Assembly: GCF_000290615.1 (NCBI RefSeq)
Contig: NZ_ALAS01000196.1
Span: 1 to 36,002 of the forward strand
Origin: Heyndrickxia coagulans DSM 1 = ATCC 7050
Lineage (GTDB): Bacteria > Bacillota > Bacilli > Bacillales > Bacillaceae_C
DNA: 36,002 nt
Direction of reading: 5' to 3'
Part shown: piece by piece, positions 24,849 through 31,960 of the stretch
Layout: the number at the start of each line of letters is the position of its first letter
Numbering within the stretch: position 1 is the stretch's first letter
Position numbers and translations under genes: made by a program
The notes under the pieces: model-generated
Databases searched by the model: none
What the model saw: only the letters and a program-made list of their open reading frames with translations
Told to the model about the DNA's origin: nothing

Positions 24849-25573
24849 TTTTCTTCCACCCGCTTTTTCCATTTGTATGTTTCCGCTATTTCAACCAAAA
24901 CAGCCGACAACAAAGTGGAGACGATGATGGACCAGCCTTCCTCCATGACGCCGTAACCGGTAAAAATGCTGTTTGACACTGCTGAAAGAACGGCAAGGAA
25001 AAGGACTTTCACACTTTTTTTCAAAGACGGGACAAGGAGGCCAATAAACATCGCATACAGGGCAACCGTCATGCTTGCCTGCAAAAATTGCGGCAGGTTG
25101 GCTCCGATCACATACCCGATCCCGGAGCTCACTACCCAACTGGCATAAGCGATAAAAGTGACGCCAAATCCGTAACCGATCGGTATTTTTCCGTTCCGTG
25201 TGGCGAGCACCGAGAAAGTTTCATCCGTAATGCCGAACGCAAACAATCCGCGTTTCCATTTGCTTTGTTCTTCCACTTTTTGGCTCAAAGCGGCAGTCAT
25301 GAGAAAATGGCGGATGTTGACGACAAAGGTGGTCAGGATAATGACAAACGGGCTTGTGCCGGCAGCAATCAAACTTAAACCCATATACTGGCTGGCGCCG
25401 GCATAAACAATCAGGCTCATCAGCACAGTCTCTATCAGCGTCAGGCCGGTTGTTTTAGACAACAGGCCGAATGTGAGGGCAATGGGAAAGTATCCGATCG
25501 CAATGCTTGCGCCTGCCTGCAGCCCGGGTTTAAAACTGCCTGTTTTTTCCTCTGCCATGGATGCTGCGTCCAA
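24845..25573 (-). CDS. azlC: AzlC-type branched-chain amino acid exporter subunit
   Basis: The 242-residue protein has seven or so hydrophobic segments and the AzlC features: PGLQAGASIAIGYFPIALTF near the start, YAGASQYMGLSL, and the charged NIRHFLMTAAL. In B. subtilis AzlCD exports azaleucine and branched-chain amino acids. The start is TTG 25573 because GGGGGG lies 7 bases upstream; the ATG at 25558 is 22 bases from it. A SigA promoter with a Fur-like site precedes it, an unexpected regulator for this function. A terminator further upstream separates it from yhfL. Confidence 0.88.
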   Translation of the reverse strand: MDAASMAEEKTGSFKPGLQAGASIAIGYFPIALTFGLLSKTTGLTLIETVLMSLIVYAGASQYMGLSLIAAGTSPFVIILTTFVVNIRHFLMTAALSQKVEEQSKWKRGLFAFGITDETFSVLATRNGKIPIGYGFGVTFIAYASWVVSSGIGYVIGANLPQFLQASMTVALYAMFIGLLVPSLKKSVKVLFLAVLSAVSNSIFTGYGVMEEGWSIIVSTLLSAVLVEIAETYKWKKRVEEK

Positions 25574-25591
25574 CTTTTATCCCCCCAGCTT

Positions 25592-25610
25592 TAAAATGAT
25601 TATCAATATT
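25592..25610 (-). promoter_or_regulatory. Fur-box-like operator in front of azlC
   Basis: On the minus strand the stretch contains GATAATCATT, and the 19-base window agrees with the Fur-box consensus (GATAATGATAATCATTATC) at 15 positions. It lies between the -10 box and the ribosome site, where a repressor would block transcription. Chance AT-rich similarity is possible. Confidence 0.45.
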
Positions 25611-25623
25611 CTTATATTTTCCT

Positions 25624-25652
25624 ATTATACGCCTTGTCTGTTTTTCTAACAA
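25624..25652 (-). promoter_or_regulatory. SigA promoter of azlCD
   Basis: TTGTTA and a perfect TATAAT are separated by 17 bases on the minus strand, about 50 bases before the TTG start. Confidence 0.7.
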
Positions 25653-25714
25653 GATGCCAAAAACCCGCCATTCGTTCCGGAGGGCACTCAAAAAGTTGTG
25701 TTTAGATACAGGAT

Positions 25715-25757
25715 AAAAAAACGGCGGGACACTATGGATGGTGGTGTCCCGCCGTTT
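25715..25757 (-). terminator. Strong terminator upstream of azlC
   Basis: A perfect 14-bp stem, AAACGGCGGGACAC with GTGTCCCGCCGTTT, is followed on the minus strand by a run of T. It ends transcription coming from lcfB. T residues on the plus side may make it bidirectional. Confidence 0.9.
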
Positions 25758-25945
25758 CTTTCGGGCTTTCGAACGGCTTCCCGCTCCGAGAGCGGATTTT
25801 ATCTGATTGGCTTTCAAGCGTTCTTTGCCGGTTACTGCCGGTTTTTTAAAGGGTTTTTGCAATCCCTGATTCCATATTGCGATTTTCCCGGGAAGCAAGT
25901 GTTAAGCCGCGGTTTTCCAATCACGAGTTTCTGTATCTCCGTTTT
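25758..25945. other. Spacer after lcfB, no gene
   Basis: I see no supported gene here. A minus-strand frame rich in Lys and Arg runs through it, but it continues across the strong terminator and lacks a ribosome site. A small perfect palindrome (CCGCTC/GAGCGG) near 25780 is the only structure seen. Confidence 0.5.
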
Positions 25946-27493
25946 TTATGGCCGGGCCGATTGTTTTTGCAGCTGTTCTTTTAAAGACCTGCGCAAAATT
26001 TTCCCGGTTGTGTTTTTCGGAAGCTCTTCCAGAAATTCAATTTCTTTCGGGACTTTGTATTTGGCAAGCCGTTCTTTGCAGTAATCGAGCAATTCCTGTT
26101 CCGTCAGATTTTTGTTTTTCGATACGACGTATACTTTCACGGCTTCCCCCTGATCTGGGTCAGGGATGCCTACTGCAGCTACCTCCACGACATCCGGATG
26201 GTCGTAAAGCACTTCTTCCACTTCGCGCGGATACACATTAAAACCGCCGACAATAACCATATCTTTCTTGCGGTCCACGATATAAAAGTAACCCTCTTCA
26301 TCCATCTTCGCCATGTCGCCGGTATGCAGCCAGCCGTTCCGGATCGCAGCCGCCGTTTCTTCCGGCATTTTATAGTACCCTTTCATCACGTTCGGACCGC
26401 GTACTACGAGTTCGCCGACTTCGCCGACAGGCACCTCATTTCCAAGCTCATCCACGACTTTATTTTCAACATGGACAATATTGGTGCCGATCGATCCCGG
26501 TTTGCGCGGACGGTCAAGCGGATTGAAGCAGGTAACCGGGGAGGCTTCCGACAATCCGTATCCTTCCGAAATGAGCACATTGAATTTTTTTTCAAAGTTT
26601 TTCAGAAGCGCAACCGGCATAGAAGCGCCGCCGGATATACACAGCCTGAGCGTGGCGAAGTCTTTCGGATCCCCGCCTTCATATTGGAACAAATAATTGT
26701 ACATTGTCGGCACGCCGGCAAATATCGTTGCTTTGTACCGGCTTGCCACCCGGAACACTTCTTTCGGGCTGAACTTCGGCAATATGAGCAGCGTTGCCCC
26801 GCTGATGAGCGGCGCATTCACGGCAACCGTCAGGCAGAAAACGTGAAACATCGGCAACGCCGTAATGACCCGGTCATCCGCGCTCATTTTCAAATAGGAG
26901 CCGATATCGCTCGCATTCGAATATAAATTTTTATGTGTGAGCATCGCCCCCTTCGGCTTTCCGGTCGTTCCGGACGTATACAAAATAACCGCCGTATCCT
27001 CTTCAGAAAGCGGCACTTCATCGACGGACGGCGAACTTTCCGCCAGTATTTGTGAAAACGATTTCAATTTTGGGTGCGTATGTTTGCCCGCTTTTGCCGG
27101 ATCGGTTTCACAAATGATGTAATGCTCCACTTTCGGCAGCCGGGCATCGATCTTATCCACATACGATGCAAATAAATCGAGCGCCACAACTGCTTTCACA
27201 TCGCCGTTATCCAATATGTAGCGGATTTCCTCCGGCGTGTAAATCGGGTTGACCGGTATCGTGGTCACGCCGGCCCGCATCGCCCCGTACAAGGCAATAA
27301 TAAATTGCGGTGAATTGCCAAGCAAAAGAGCCATATGATCCCCTTTTTTGAGTCCGAGTTTTTTCAGCCCGTCCGCAAACTTTGAAACGGCCGTGTCAAG
27401 CTCCTTGTACGTAACAGGCTGGTCCATAAAAATATAAGCTGTTTTGTCCGCGTTTGTTTCCGCCGTCTTTTTTAAACTGGACGGTAAATTCAA
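25946..27493 (-). CDS. lcfB: Long-chain acyl-CoA ligase LcfB (YhfL-like)
   Basis: The enzyme activates fatty acids to acyl-CoA through an acyl-adenylate. The 515-residue product has the AMP-binding loop [11 protein letters not shown] (about 172-182), [15 protein letters not shown], the ADP-binding GWLHTGD, and the C-terminal K of TGKILRR. It closely follows B. subtilis YhfL/LcfB, including the N-terminus [12 protein letters not shown]. The start is TTG 27493, with GGAGG about 6 bases upstream; the longer frame to 27529 reads through the operator. A FadR-type operator and its own promoter precede it, so induction by fatty acids is likely. A strong terminator follows at a distance of about 190 bases. 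Confidence 0.94.
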   Translation of the reverse strand: MNLPSSLKKTAETNADKTAYIFMDQPVTYKELDTAVSKFADGLKKLGLKKGDHMALLLGNSPQFIIALYGAMRAGVTTIPVNPIYTPEEIRYILDNGDVKAVVALDLFASYVDKIDARLPKVEHYIICETDPAKAGKHTHPKLKSFSQILAESSPSVDEVPLSEEDTAVILYTSGTTGKPKGAMLTHKNLYSNASDIGSYLKMSADDRVITALPMFHVFCLTVAVNAPLISGATLLILPKFSPKEVFRVASRYKATIFAGVPTMYNYLFQYEGGDPKDFATLRLCISGGASMPVALLKNFEKKFNVLISEGYGLSEASPVTCFNPLDRPRKPGSIGTNIVHVENKVVDELGNEVPVGEVGELVVRGPNVMKGYYKMPEETAAAIRNGWLHTGDMAKMDEEGYFYIVDRKKDMVIVGGFNVYPREVEEVLYDHPDVVEVAAVGIPDPDQGEAVKVYVVSKNKNLTEQELLDYCKERLAKYKVPKEIEFLEELPKNTTGKILRRSLKEQLQKQSARP

Positions 27494-27510
27494 TTTCTCC
27501 CTCCCCTTTC

Positions 27511-27528
27511 CGAATGAACAATCATTCA
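27511..27528 (-). promoter_or_regulatory. FadR-type operator of lcfB
   Basis: The site agrees with the B. subtilis FadR consensus (TGAATGAnTAnTCATTCA) except for two bases. It covers the transcribed region between the promoter and the ribosome site. B. subtilis lcfB belongs to the FadR regulon, which fits. Confidence 0.75.
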
Positions 27529-27540
27529 TTCTACCCGTTT

Positions 27541-27569
27541 ATTATATAAAAACAATTAAAATATTTCAA
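27541..27569 (-). promoter_or_regulatory. SigA promoter of lcfB
   Basis: TTGAAA and a perfect TATAAT are separated by 17 bases on the minus strand, just upstream of the FadR operator. Confidence 0.75.
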
Positions 27570-27570
27570 T

Positions 27571-27609
27571 ACAAATTCCCGGATTGCCGATTGGAACCCG
27601 GGAATTTGT
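27571..27609 (-). terminator. Hairpin after lplJ
   Basis: A perfect 12-bp stem, ACAAATTCCCGG with CCGGGAATTTGT, starts about 6 bases after the lplJ stop codon. The T-run on the minus strand is weak, and the -35 of lcfB follows immediately. Confidence 0.6.
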
Positions 27610-27615
27610 GTGTTC

Positions 27616-28602
27616 TTAATAGATGAGGCTGATAAAGTCTTCTTTCGTTATGTTGCCAAAATAATGCCGGATATCTGTGCCTTCCAACGCTTTTTCAATG
27701 CCGGCGCGCTCATAACGGCAGCCGGCCAGCTTTTCTTCTATATCCTTTACTTCCCCGATCCCGAAAAAATCGCCGTAAATTTTGCAGTTTTCGATGATCC
27801 CTTTGTTCACTTCAAGGCGCACATCGACCGTTCCCGCCGGAAAACGCCGGGAATGGCGGAGATTGAATTTTGGCGATTTTCCATAGTTCCATTCCCATGT
27901 CTGGTACCGCTCTTTTGAAATTTGGCGGATTTTTTCCCAATCCTTTTCGGTCAGCTTATATTCTGGTATGTCCTTGCCGCCGAAAATGTTTTCCAAAAGC
28001 AATTGCCTGAATGCCGGCATGGGGATCGGGCGGTCGAGAAATTCGGAGATGTTGGCGACGCGGCTCCTCACTGACTTGATCCCTTTAGATTCGATTTTTT
28101 CTTTTTTGACCTTTAAAGCCTGTGCGACTTTATCAAGTTCTGAATTGAGCATCAGGGTGCCGTGGCTGAACATGCGCCCGTTTGTGGAAAACTGCGCGTT
28201 CCCCGAAATTTTCCGGTTGCCGACCTGAATGTCATTGCGCCCGCTCAATTCTGCGTTTACACCGAGTTTGCGCAATGCCTGCACAACCGGGTCGGTAAAT
28301 TTGCGGAAATTGCTGAAGGACTCGCCGTCATCTTTTGTGATGAAACTGAAATTGATGTTGCCGAGATCATGGTACACCGCGCCACCGCCGGAAAGCCTGC
28401 GGACGACGATGACACCGTTTTTGTCCACGTAATCCGTGTTGATTTCTTCGATGGTGTTTTGGTTGCGGCCGATAATAATCGACGGCTGGTTTATGTAAAA
28501 AAGCAAATAAGTTTCATTGATATCGAGATTTTTCAAGGCATACTCTTCGATAGCAAGGTTGATGCGCGGGTCGGTAATGCCCTGGTTATCAATAAACAGC
28601 AT
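27616..28602 (-). CDS. lplJ: Lipoate-protein ligase LplJ
   Basis: LplJ uses ATP to attach lipoate to GcvH and the E2 subunits of 2-oxo acid dehydrogenases. The 328-residue product matches B. subtilis LplJ nearly throughout: MLFIDNQGITDPRINLAIEE at the start, NQPSIIIGRNQNTIEE, RRLSGGGAVYHDLGN with the lipoate-binding loop, and GRKISGNAQ-like segments. The C-terminus ends HYFGNITKEDFISLIY. The start is ATG 28602 after AAAGGAGG; the upstream extension to 28635 has no site. It has its own promoter and is probably monocistronic. Confidence 0.96.
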   Translation of the reverse strand: MLFIDNQGITDPRINLAIEEYALKNLDINETYLLFYINQPSIIIGRNQNTIEEINTDYVDKNGVIVVRRLSGGGAVYHDLGNINFSFITKDDGESFSNFRKFTDPVVQALRKLGVNAELSGRNDIQVGNRKISGNAQFSTNGRMFSHGTLMLNSELDKVAQALKVKKEKIESKGIKSVRSRVANISEFLDRPIPMPAFRQLLLENIFGGKDIPEYKLTEKDWEKIRQISKERYQTWEWNYGKSPKFNLRHSRRFPAGTVDVRLEVNKGIIENCKIYGDFFGIGEVKDIEEKLAGCRYERAGIEKALEGTDIRHYFGNITKEDFISLIY

Positions 28603-28649
28603 AGTGCCGCCTCCTTTATGCAAAATGTAAAGCAATCCCTTTCATTTTC

Positions 28650-28678
28650 ATTATAGAACAAGGGATGCCCGTGGGCAA
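28650..28678 (-). promoter_or_regulatory. SigA promoter of lplJ
   Basis: TTGCCC and a perfect TATAAT are separated by 17 bases on the minus strand, 48 bases before the start. Confidence 0.55.
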
Positions 28679-28724
28679 TCTTTGATCTTTTCTCTATTTT
28701 TCTAAAAAATTCACCATTTCGCCA

Positions 28725-28753
28725 TTGACATTCAAAAACTGTTATAATACAAT
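28725..28753 (+). promoter_or_regulatory. SigA promoter of yhfH
   Basis: A perfect TTGACA is followed after 17 bases by TACAAT, 43 bases before the ATG. A TATAAT lies within the spacer, and ACTGTTATA recurs as ACAGTTATA 31 bases on. The meaning of that repeat is unknown. Confidence 0.75.
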
Positions 28754-28795
28754 TAAAAACATAATAAACAGTTATATAACAAAGGAGTCGTGAAA

Positions 28796-28933
28796 ATGGT
28801 ACAAAATATTTTAGACTTTTTCAAAAACCTGCCTGATAAATATTGCACAGAATGCGGCGAAAAAATCGATGAGCAGTCGGAATGCTACGGCAATACATGC
28901 CCGAACTGCCTGCACGTGAAAAGCCATGAATAG
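28796..28933 (+). CDS. yhfH: YhfH-like small zinc-ribbon protein, 45 aa
   Basis: The 45-residue protein has an N-terminal amphipathic helix (MVQNILDFFKNLP) and then a zinc-ribbon core with C-x-x-C (17-20) and C-x-x-C (36-39), plus one further cysteine at 30. It matches the YhfH family of Bacillales. B. subtilis yhfH also lies close to lplJ (yhfJ) and yhfL, so the context agrees. Function is unknown, but metal binding is likely from the cysteine spacing. AAAGGAG lies 8 bases before the ATG. It is followed by a strong terminator and is a single-gene transcript. Confidence 0.88.
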   Translation: MVQNILDFFKNLPDKYCTECGEKIDEQSECYGNTCPNCLHVKSHE

Positions 28934-28939
28934 CAAAAA

Positions 28940-28989
28940 GGGCAGCGCAAGGCATGAAAAAACGCCTTCACGCTGCCCGGTTTTTTTTT
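28940..28989 (+). terminator. Terminator of yhfH
   Basis: GGGCAGCG pairs with CGCTGCCC, with an inner GGC/GCC pairing, followed by nine T. Confidence 0.92.
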
Positions 28990-29009
28990 AACGGCTTTCC
29001 GAAAGAAGT

Positions 29010-29192
29010 CTCCCATCCTCAAGGAATGTGAAGGTGCGAATCGCACCAATGATTAGCGTTATCATAAGTAACAAAACTCTTGGAACAAGAGGGTTAGCTC
29101 GGTCAGTTTTCGTTGGCTAGTAAAAGCAACGATAAGTCGAGAAGCCCCCACTTCAATTAGACCGCAAGGTCAATAAGTGGTGGGTAGTTCAC
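29010..29192 (+). mobile_element. Right-end remnant of an IS200/IS605-type element (orphan omega-RNA)
   Basis: The stretch ends in a bipartite hairpin (29145-29184, CCC-CCACTT with AAGTGG-GGG around a GACC-GCAA-GGTC stem-loop) followed by GTAGTTCAC. From memory this is the typical right end of IS605/IS1341-type elements that carry tnpB. Three further short hairpins precede it (29033-29047, 29077-29091, 29110-29132), a density expected of the omega-RNA that guides TnpB. No transposase or tnpB coding sequence remains. The left edge is only approximate. It is a remnant, or a solo end capable of making an RNA. The family assignment is from pattern recognition only. Confidence 0.7.
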
Positions 29193-29581
29193 TTTACGGA
29201 TAAATCGGTTTTAGGCATGACATGCATTTTCCGCGCTGTCACATGCACCTGGACCGTATATGTGCCGGGTTCTTTAATGACCGTTTTTGCGGTATAAATG
29301 CCGTGCTGGTCATGCTTCGCTTCCAGCATCGAGCTGTTTTTATCCGAATTTTTCTTCCAGATTTCAAACTTCACTTCGTCTGCATCGTCTACTTTTTCTT
29401 TCCCTTGTGTGACCACCGCCTTTAACGGGATGCTTGTGCCGGCGTCAGCCGTTTTGGGAACGATGAGCTGTACTTTTACCAATTTCGCCGGTTTTACAGC
29501 CGCCGTCTCCTGTTTTCCGCATCCGGCAAAGAGCGAGGCGGCCATCAGGAACAAGCCCGCCAGGATCCACTTTCTCACCAT
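29189..29581 (-). CDS. YtkA-like (FixH domain) lipoprotein
   Basis: The 130-residue product has a lipoprotein signal peptide (MVRKWILAGLFLMAASLFAGC, cysteine 21) and a beta-sandwich domain of the YtkA/FixH type with H-x-x-G-I-Y-x-A (about residues 96-104) and VHVTARKMHVMPK near the end. YtkA-like proteins have been linked to copper or cytochrome oxidase functions; here it is divergent from a Sco copper chaperone, which agrees. The start is ATG 29581 with GAGGG about 5 bases away (GTG 29578 is possible). The stop TGA at 29189-29191 lies inside the right end of the IS605-type remnant, so the original C-terminus may have been altered. Confidence 0.75.
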   Translation of the reverse strand: MVRKWILAGLFLMAASLFAGCGKQETAAVKPAKLVKVQLIVPKTADAGTSIPLKAVVTQGKEKVDDADEVKFEIWKKNSDKNSSMLEAKHDQHGIYTAKTVIKEPGTYTVQVHVTARKMHVMPKTDLSVK

Positions 29582-29678
29582 TTCCACCCTCTTTTTTCTG
29601 TTTTGACCGTTTATACTGAAAATACATGTTATAATGATCATACAAAATACCGCTTACATCCGTAAAGGGGGGGCTGAT

Positions 29679-30242
29679 TTGAAGAGAAAGATGGCACTTT
29701 TCGTGTTGTTCGCATTTTTGCTTCCGGCGCTTTCCTCCTGTGCGCCAAAGGGGGATCCGGTTGAACACTTTCAATTTACGGATCAGAACGGGAAATTTTT
29801 TAGCCTGAGCGATTTAAAGGGGAAAGTGTGGGTGGCCGACTTTATTTTTACGAGCTGTAAAACAGTGTGCCCCCCGATGACGATGCATTTGAGCGAATTG
29901 CAGGAGAAAATCAAAAAAGCAGGTTACAAAGATGTGGAGCTTGTATCTTTCAGCATCGACCCCGAAGTGGATACGCCACAAAAGCTGAAACAATTTGCCA
30001 ACCAATTTAACAGCGATTTTTCCATGTGGCATTTCCTTACCGGCTATTCGCAGAAAAAAATCGAAAAGTTTGCGATGAAAAATTTTAAAAACCCGGTCGC
30101 TAAATCGGACGGAAATGACCAGGTTGTGCACGGCACCAGTTTTTATGTCGTCAATAAAAACGGCGAGCTTATAAAAGACTTTGACGGGAGCGCGGACTTT
30201 GATGCTGACAAAATCATGAAAGAAATCGAAAGACTGCGATAA
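29679..30242 (+). CDS. Sco family copper chaperone lipoprotein
   Basis: Sco proteins deliver copper to the CuA site of cytochrome c oxidase through a thioredoxin fold. The 187-residue product has a signal peptide with lipobox LSSC (cysteine 21), the redox and copper motif C-x-x-x-C (60-64, SCKTVCPP), the SIDPEVDTP segment and a conserved histidine in VVHGTSFYV (about 150). It corresponds to BsSco (YpmQ) of B. subtilis. The start is TTG 29679, with AAAGGGGGGG 5 bases upstream; the ATG at 29691 is too far away. It is divergent from the YtkA-like gene and likely works with it. Confidence 0.92.
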   Translation: MKRKMALFVLFAFLLPALSSCAPKGDPVEHFQFTDQNGKFFSLSDLKGKVWVADFIFTSCKTVCPPMTMHLSELQEKIKKAGYKDVELVSFSIDPEVDTPQKLKQFANQFNSDFSMWHFLTGYSQKKIEKFAMKNFKNPVAKSDGNDQVVHGTSFYVVNKNGELIKDFDGSADFDADKIMKEIERLR

Positions 30243-30248
30243 AAAAAA

Positions 30249-30272
30249 CGCCGGCTGGTGGCCGGCGCTTTT
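30249..30272 (+). terminator. Terminator of sco
   Basis: CGCCGGC pairs with GCCGGCG around a five-base loop with A-rich and T-rich flanks. The T-run is short. Confidence 0.65.
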
Positions 30273-30274
30273 GA

Positions 30275-30660
30275 TTATTTATACTGTACATATACAACAT
30301 GCGTTTGCAAGTATTCCTCAAGCCCGTGTTTGCCGTCTGCGCCGCCGACGCCCGATTTTCTCCACCCGGCGTGGAATCCCTGGATTGCTTCAAAGCTTTC
30401 ACGGTTTACATACGTTTCGCCAAATTTCAATTCATTGCTGGCGCGCATCATCGTATCCACATTGGAAGTGAAAATGGCGGAAGTCAGGCCGTATTGGTAG
30501 TCTTCGCCAGTTCAATCGCCTCATCAAGCGTTTTAAACGTGGCAATCGGGAGGACCGGCCCGAAAATTTCCTCGCGCATGATTTCCATTGTGTTATCAAC
30601 ATTGACAAGCACGGTCGGCTCATAATAGTAGCCTTTGTCCCTTTCGGCCTGGTTTTGAAG
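30275..30660 (-). pseudogene. Aldehyde dehydrogenase C-terminal remnant, truncated and frameshifted
   Basis: Translated on the minus strand, the stretch carries the C-terminal part of a lactaldehyde-type aldehyde dehydrogenase: [17 protein letters not shown] and [14 protein letters not shown] at first, then after a one-base deletion near 30515 the frame shifts to [25 protein letters not shown] and finally GGADGKHGLEEYLQTHVV. The N-terminal two thirds, including the catalytic Cys and NAD-binding segments, are absent. The break lies near 30660, next to the palindrome AAGCCTTAGGCTT. It cannot encode an active enzyme. Confidence 0.9.
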
Positions 30661-30796
30661 GCTCAAGCCTTAGGCTTTCCCGCTTCTCCGCAAACAAATC
30701 CATAAGGAAAACAGCGAAAATCAAAAGAAAAATAAGAAGAGAGGGGAAGGAAACGAATTCTTTAAGCGGCAGCCACCAATTTGTTCTATTGTTCAC
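30620..30796 (-). CDS. Short chimeric ORF, 58 aa, one membrane helix
   Basis: A minus-strand frame starts at GTG 30796, has AAAAGGA about 7 bases upstream and reads [15 protein letters not shown], then a strong hydrophobic helix (about residues 18-31) and a charged segment ([15 protein letters not shown]). It continues out of frame into the aldehyde dehydrogenase remnant and stops at 30620. The first 45 residues may be the N-terminus of a membrane protein whose remainder was deleted when the dehydrogenase was truncated. I do not recognise the parent. Expression is uncertain. Confidence 0.4.
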   Translation of the reverse strand: MNNRTNWWLPLKEFVSFPSLLIFLLIFAVFLMDLFAEKRESLRLEPSKPGRKGQRLLL

Positions 30797-30945
30797 ATAG
30801 TTGTCCTTTTCCTTATGAACGGAAGAGCATTATAATAGGAGATGGAATAAAATTGGAATAGGGGAAATTTGCCCTGCTTTTTTTGGTTGATCATCAGATG
30901 ACCGGATAACCATTTAAACATTTTAATGAGATCGAGGTAATGAAC
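30797..30945. other. Control region before the EamA transporter
   Basis: A plus-strand TATAAT lies at 30832-30837 (also readable on the minus strand for the chimeric ORF), but no good -35 element accompanies it in either direction. The rest is AT-rich, and no gene is supported. Confidence 0.35.
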
Positions 30946-31908
30946 ATGAAAAAAGGATTTTTGTATATTGTTTTGTCTGCTGTATTTTTCAGCACGATGG
31001 AAATTGCCATAAAAATGGTTGCCGGTACGTTTCATCCGATTCAATTAAACCTGCTTCGCTTTTTTATTGGCGCGGTTATTTTGTCGCCATTGGCGTTTCA
31101 GCATATGAAAAAATATCATTTTCACATGACAAAGGACCATTTTTTGTTTTTTGTTGTAACCGGCTTTTTATGTGTTGTGATCAGCATGACATTTTACCAA
31201 TTGGCCATTGTTTATACGAAAGCTTCCACCGTTGCGATTTTGTTCAGCTGCAACCCGCTGTTTGTTATTCCGCTCGCCCATTTTCTTTTAAAAGAGCGTC
31301 TTTCGAAGCGGACGCTGGTTGCATTGGGCATCAGCCTAGCCGGAATTTTGTTTATCGTCAACCCGTTTGAAATCCAAAGCCCTTTCGGCATCATTGTTGC
31401 GCTTCTTTCGGCGGTTACGTTTGCGCTTTACAGTGTTGTCGGCAGAAAAGGCAGCCAGCAATTTAAATGCGACGGCGTCATTTTAACCTGCCTGAGCTTT
31501 TTTACCGGCAGTATGGAAATCCTTGCGCTTGTATTGATTTCGAAAATTGGATTTGTTGCGGGCTGGCTGCGTTCCATAGGCCTCAGCGTATTTGCAAATG
31601 TGCCCGTGTTCCGCGGAATTGCATGGCATACGCTGCCAAGCCTGATTTATATCGGCATTTTTGTCACTGGGCTCGGGTTTGCGTTTTACTTCCTTGCGAT
31701 GGATGTAACGAGTGCATCAATGGCTTCGATGGTTTTCTTTATTAAGCCTGCACTGGCGCCGATTTTGGCCCTCATTTTTCTCAGAGAAGCGATTACGCCG
31801 GCTGTTACGGTCGGGATTATCCTGATCGTCGCAGGTTCGCTGATGACGTTGCTGCCGGCCGGAAGCAAACAGCCCGAACTCAGGGTCAGCCGGGCAAAAA
31901 ACAGATAA
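30946..31908 (+). CDS. EamA/DMT family transporter
   Basis: The 320-residue protein has ten predicted membrane helices arranged as two repeated halves of about 140 residues, the layout of the EamA (drug/metabolite transporter) superfamily. Features include MKKGFLYIVLSAVFFSTMEI at the start, FYQLAIVYTKASTVAIL in the first half, and FYFLAMDVTSASMASMVFFI with KPALAPILA in the second. The substrate cannot be told from the sequence. The ATG at 30946 is preferred over ATG 30940 because GAGG is 8 bases upstream of it. It stands alone, with a terminator shared with a truncated gene that follows. Confidence 0.9.
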   Translation: MKKGFLYIVLSAVFFSTMEIAIKMVAGTFHPIQLNLLRFFIGAVILSPLAFQHMKKYHFHMTKDHFLFFVVTGFLCVVISMTFYQLAIVYTKASTVAILFSCNPLFVIPLAHFLLKERLSKRTLVALGISLAGILFIVNPFEIQSPFGIIVALLSAVTFALYSVVGRKGSQQFKCDGVILTCLSFFTGSMEILALVLISKIGFVAGWLRSIGLSVFANVPVFRGIAWHTLPSLIYIGIFVTGLGFAFYFLAMDVTSASMASMVFFIKPALAPILALIFLREAITPAVTVGIILIVAGSLMTLLPAGSKQPELRVSRAKNR

Positions 31909-31919
31909 TCTTTTCATTT

Positions 31920-31957
31920 AAAAAGGCACAAGTGTGATCCGCACTTGTGCCTTTTTT
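31920..31957. terminator. Bidirectional terminator
   Basis: A perfect 15-bp stem, AAAAAGGCACAAGTG with CACTTGTGCCTTTTT, has T and A runs on the two sides. It lies between the EamA gene and the MFS remnant. Confidence 0.92.
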
Positions 31958-31960
31958 GTT

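Noticed and set aside
25530-25898. Basic 122-codon minus-strand frame spanning the lcfB-azlC spacer
   Set aside because: It runs through the strong terminator and the azlC promoter, and the start lacks a ribosome site.
26198-26926. 242-codon plus-strand frame opposite lcfB
   Set aside because: It is the reverse reading of the conserved acyl-CoA ligase. No ribosome site and no recognisable domain.
28741-28781. PerR-like or paired operator in the yhfH leader (ACTGTTATA and ACAGTTATA)
   Set aside because: The first copy resembles half of a PerR box but the second half does not match. An AT-rich promoter explains it equally well.
30484-30666. Intact small gene encoding a 60-residue protein
   Set aside because: It is one frame of a truncated aldehyde dehydrogenase that continues in the next frame after a one-base shift.
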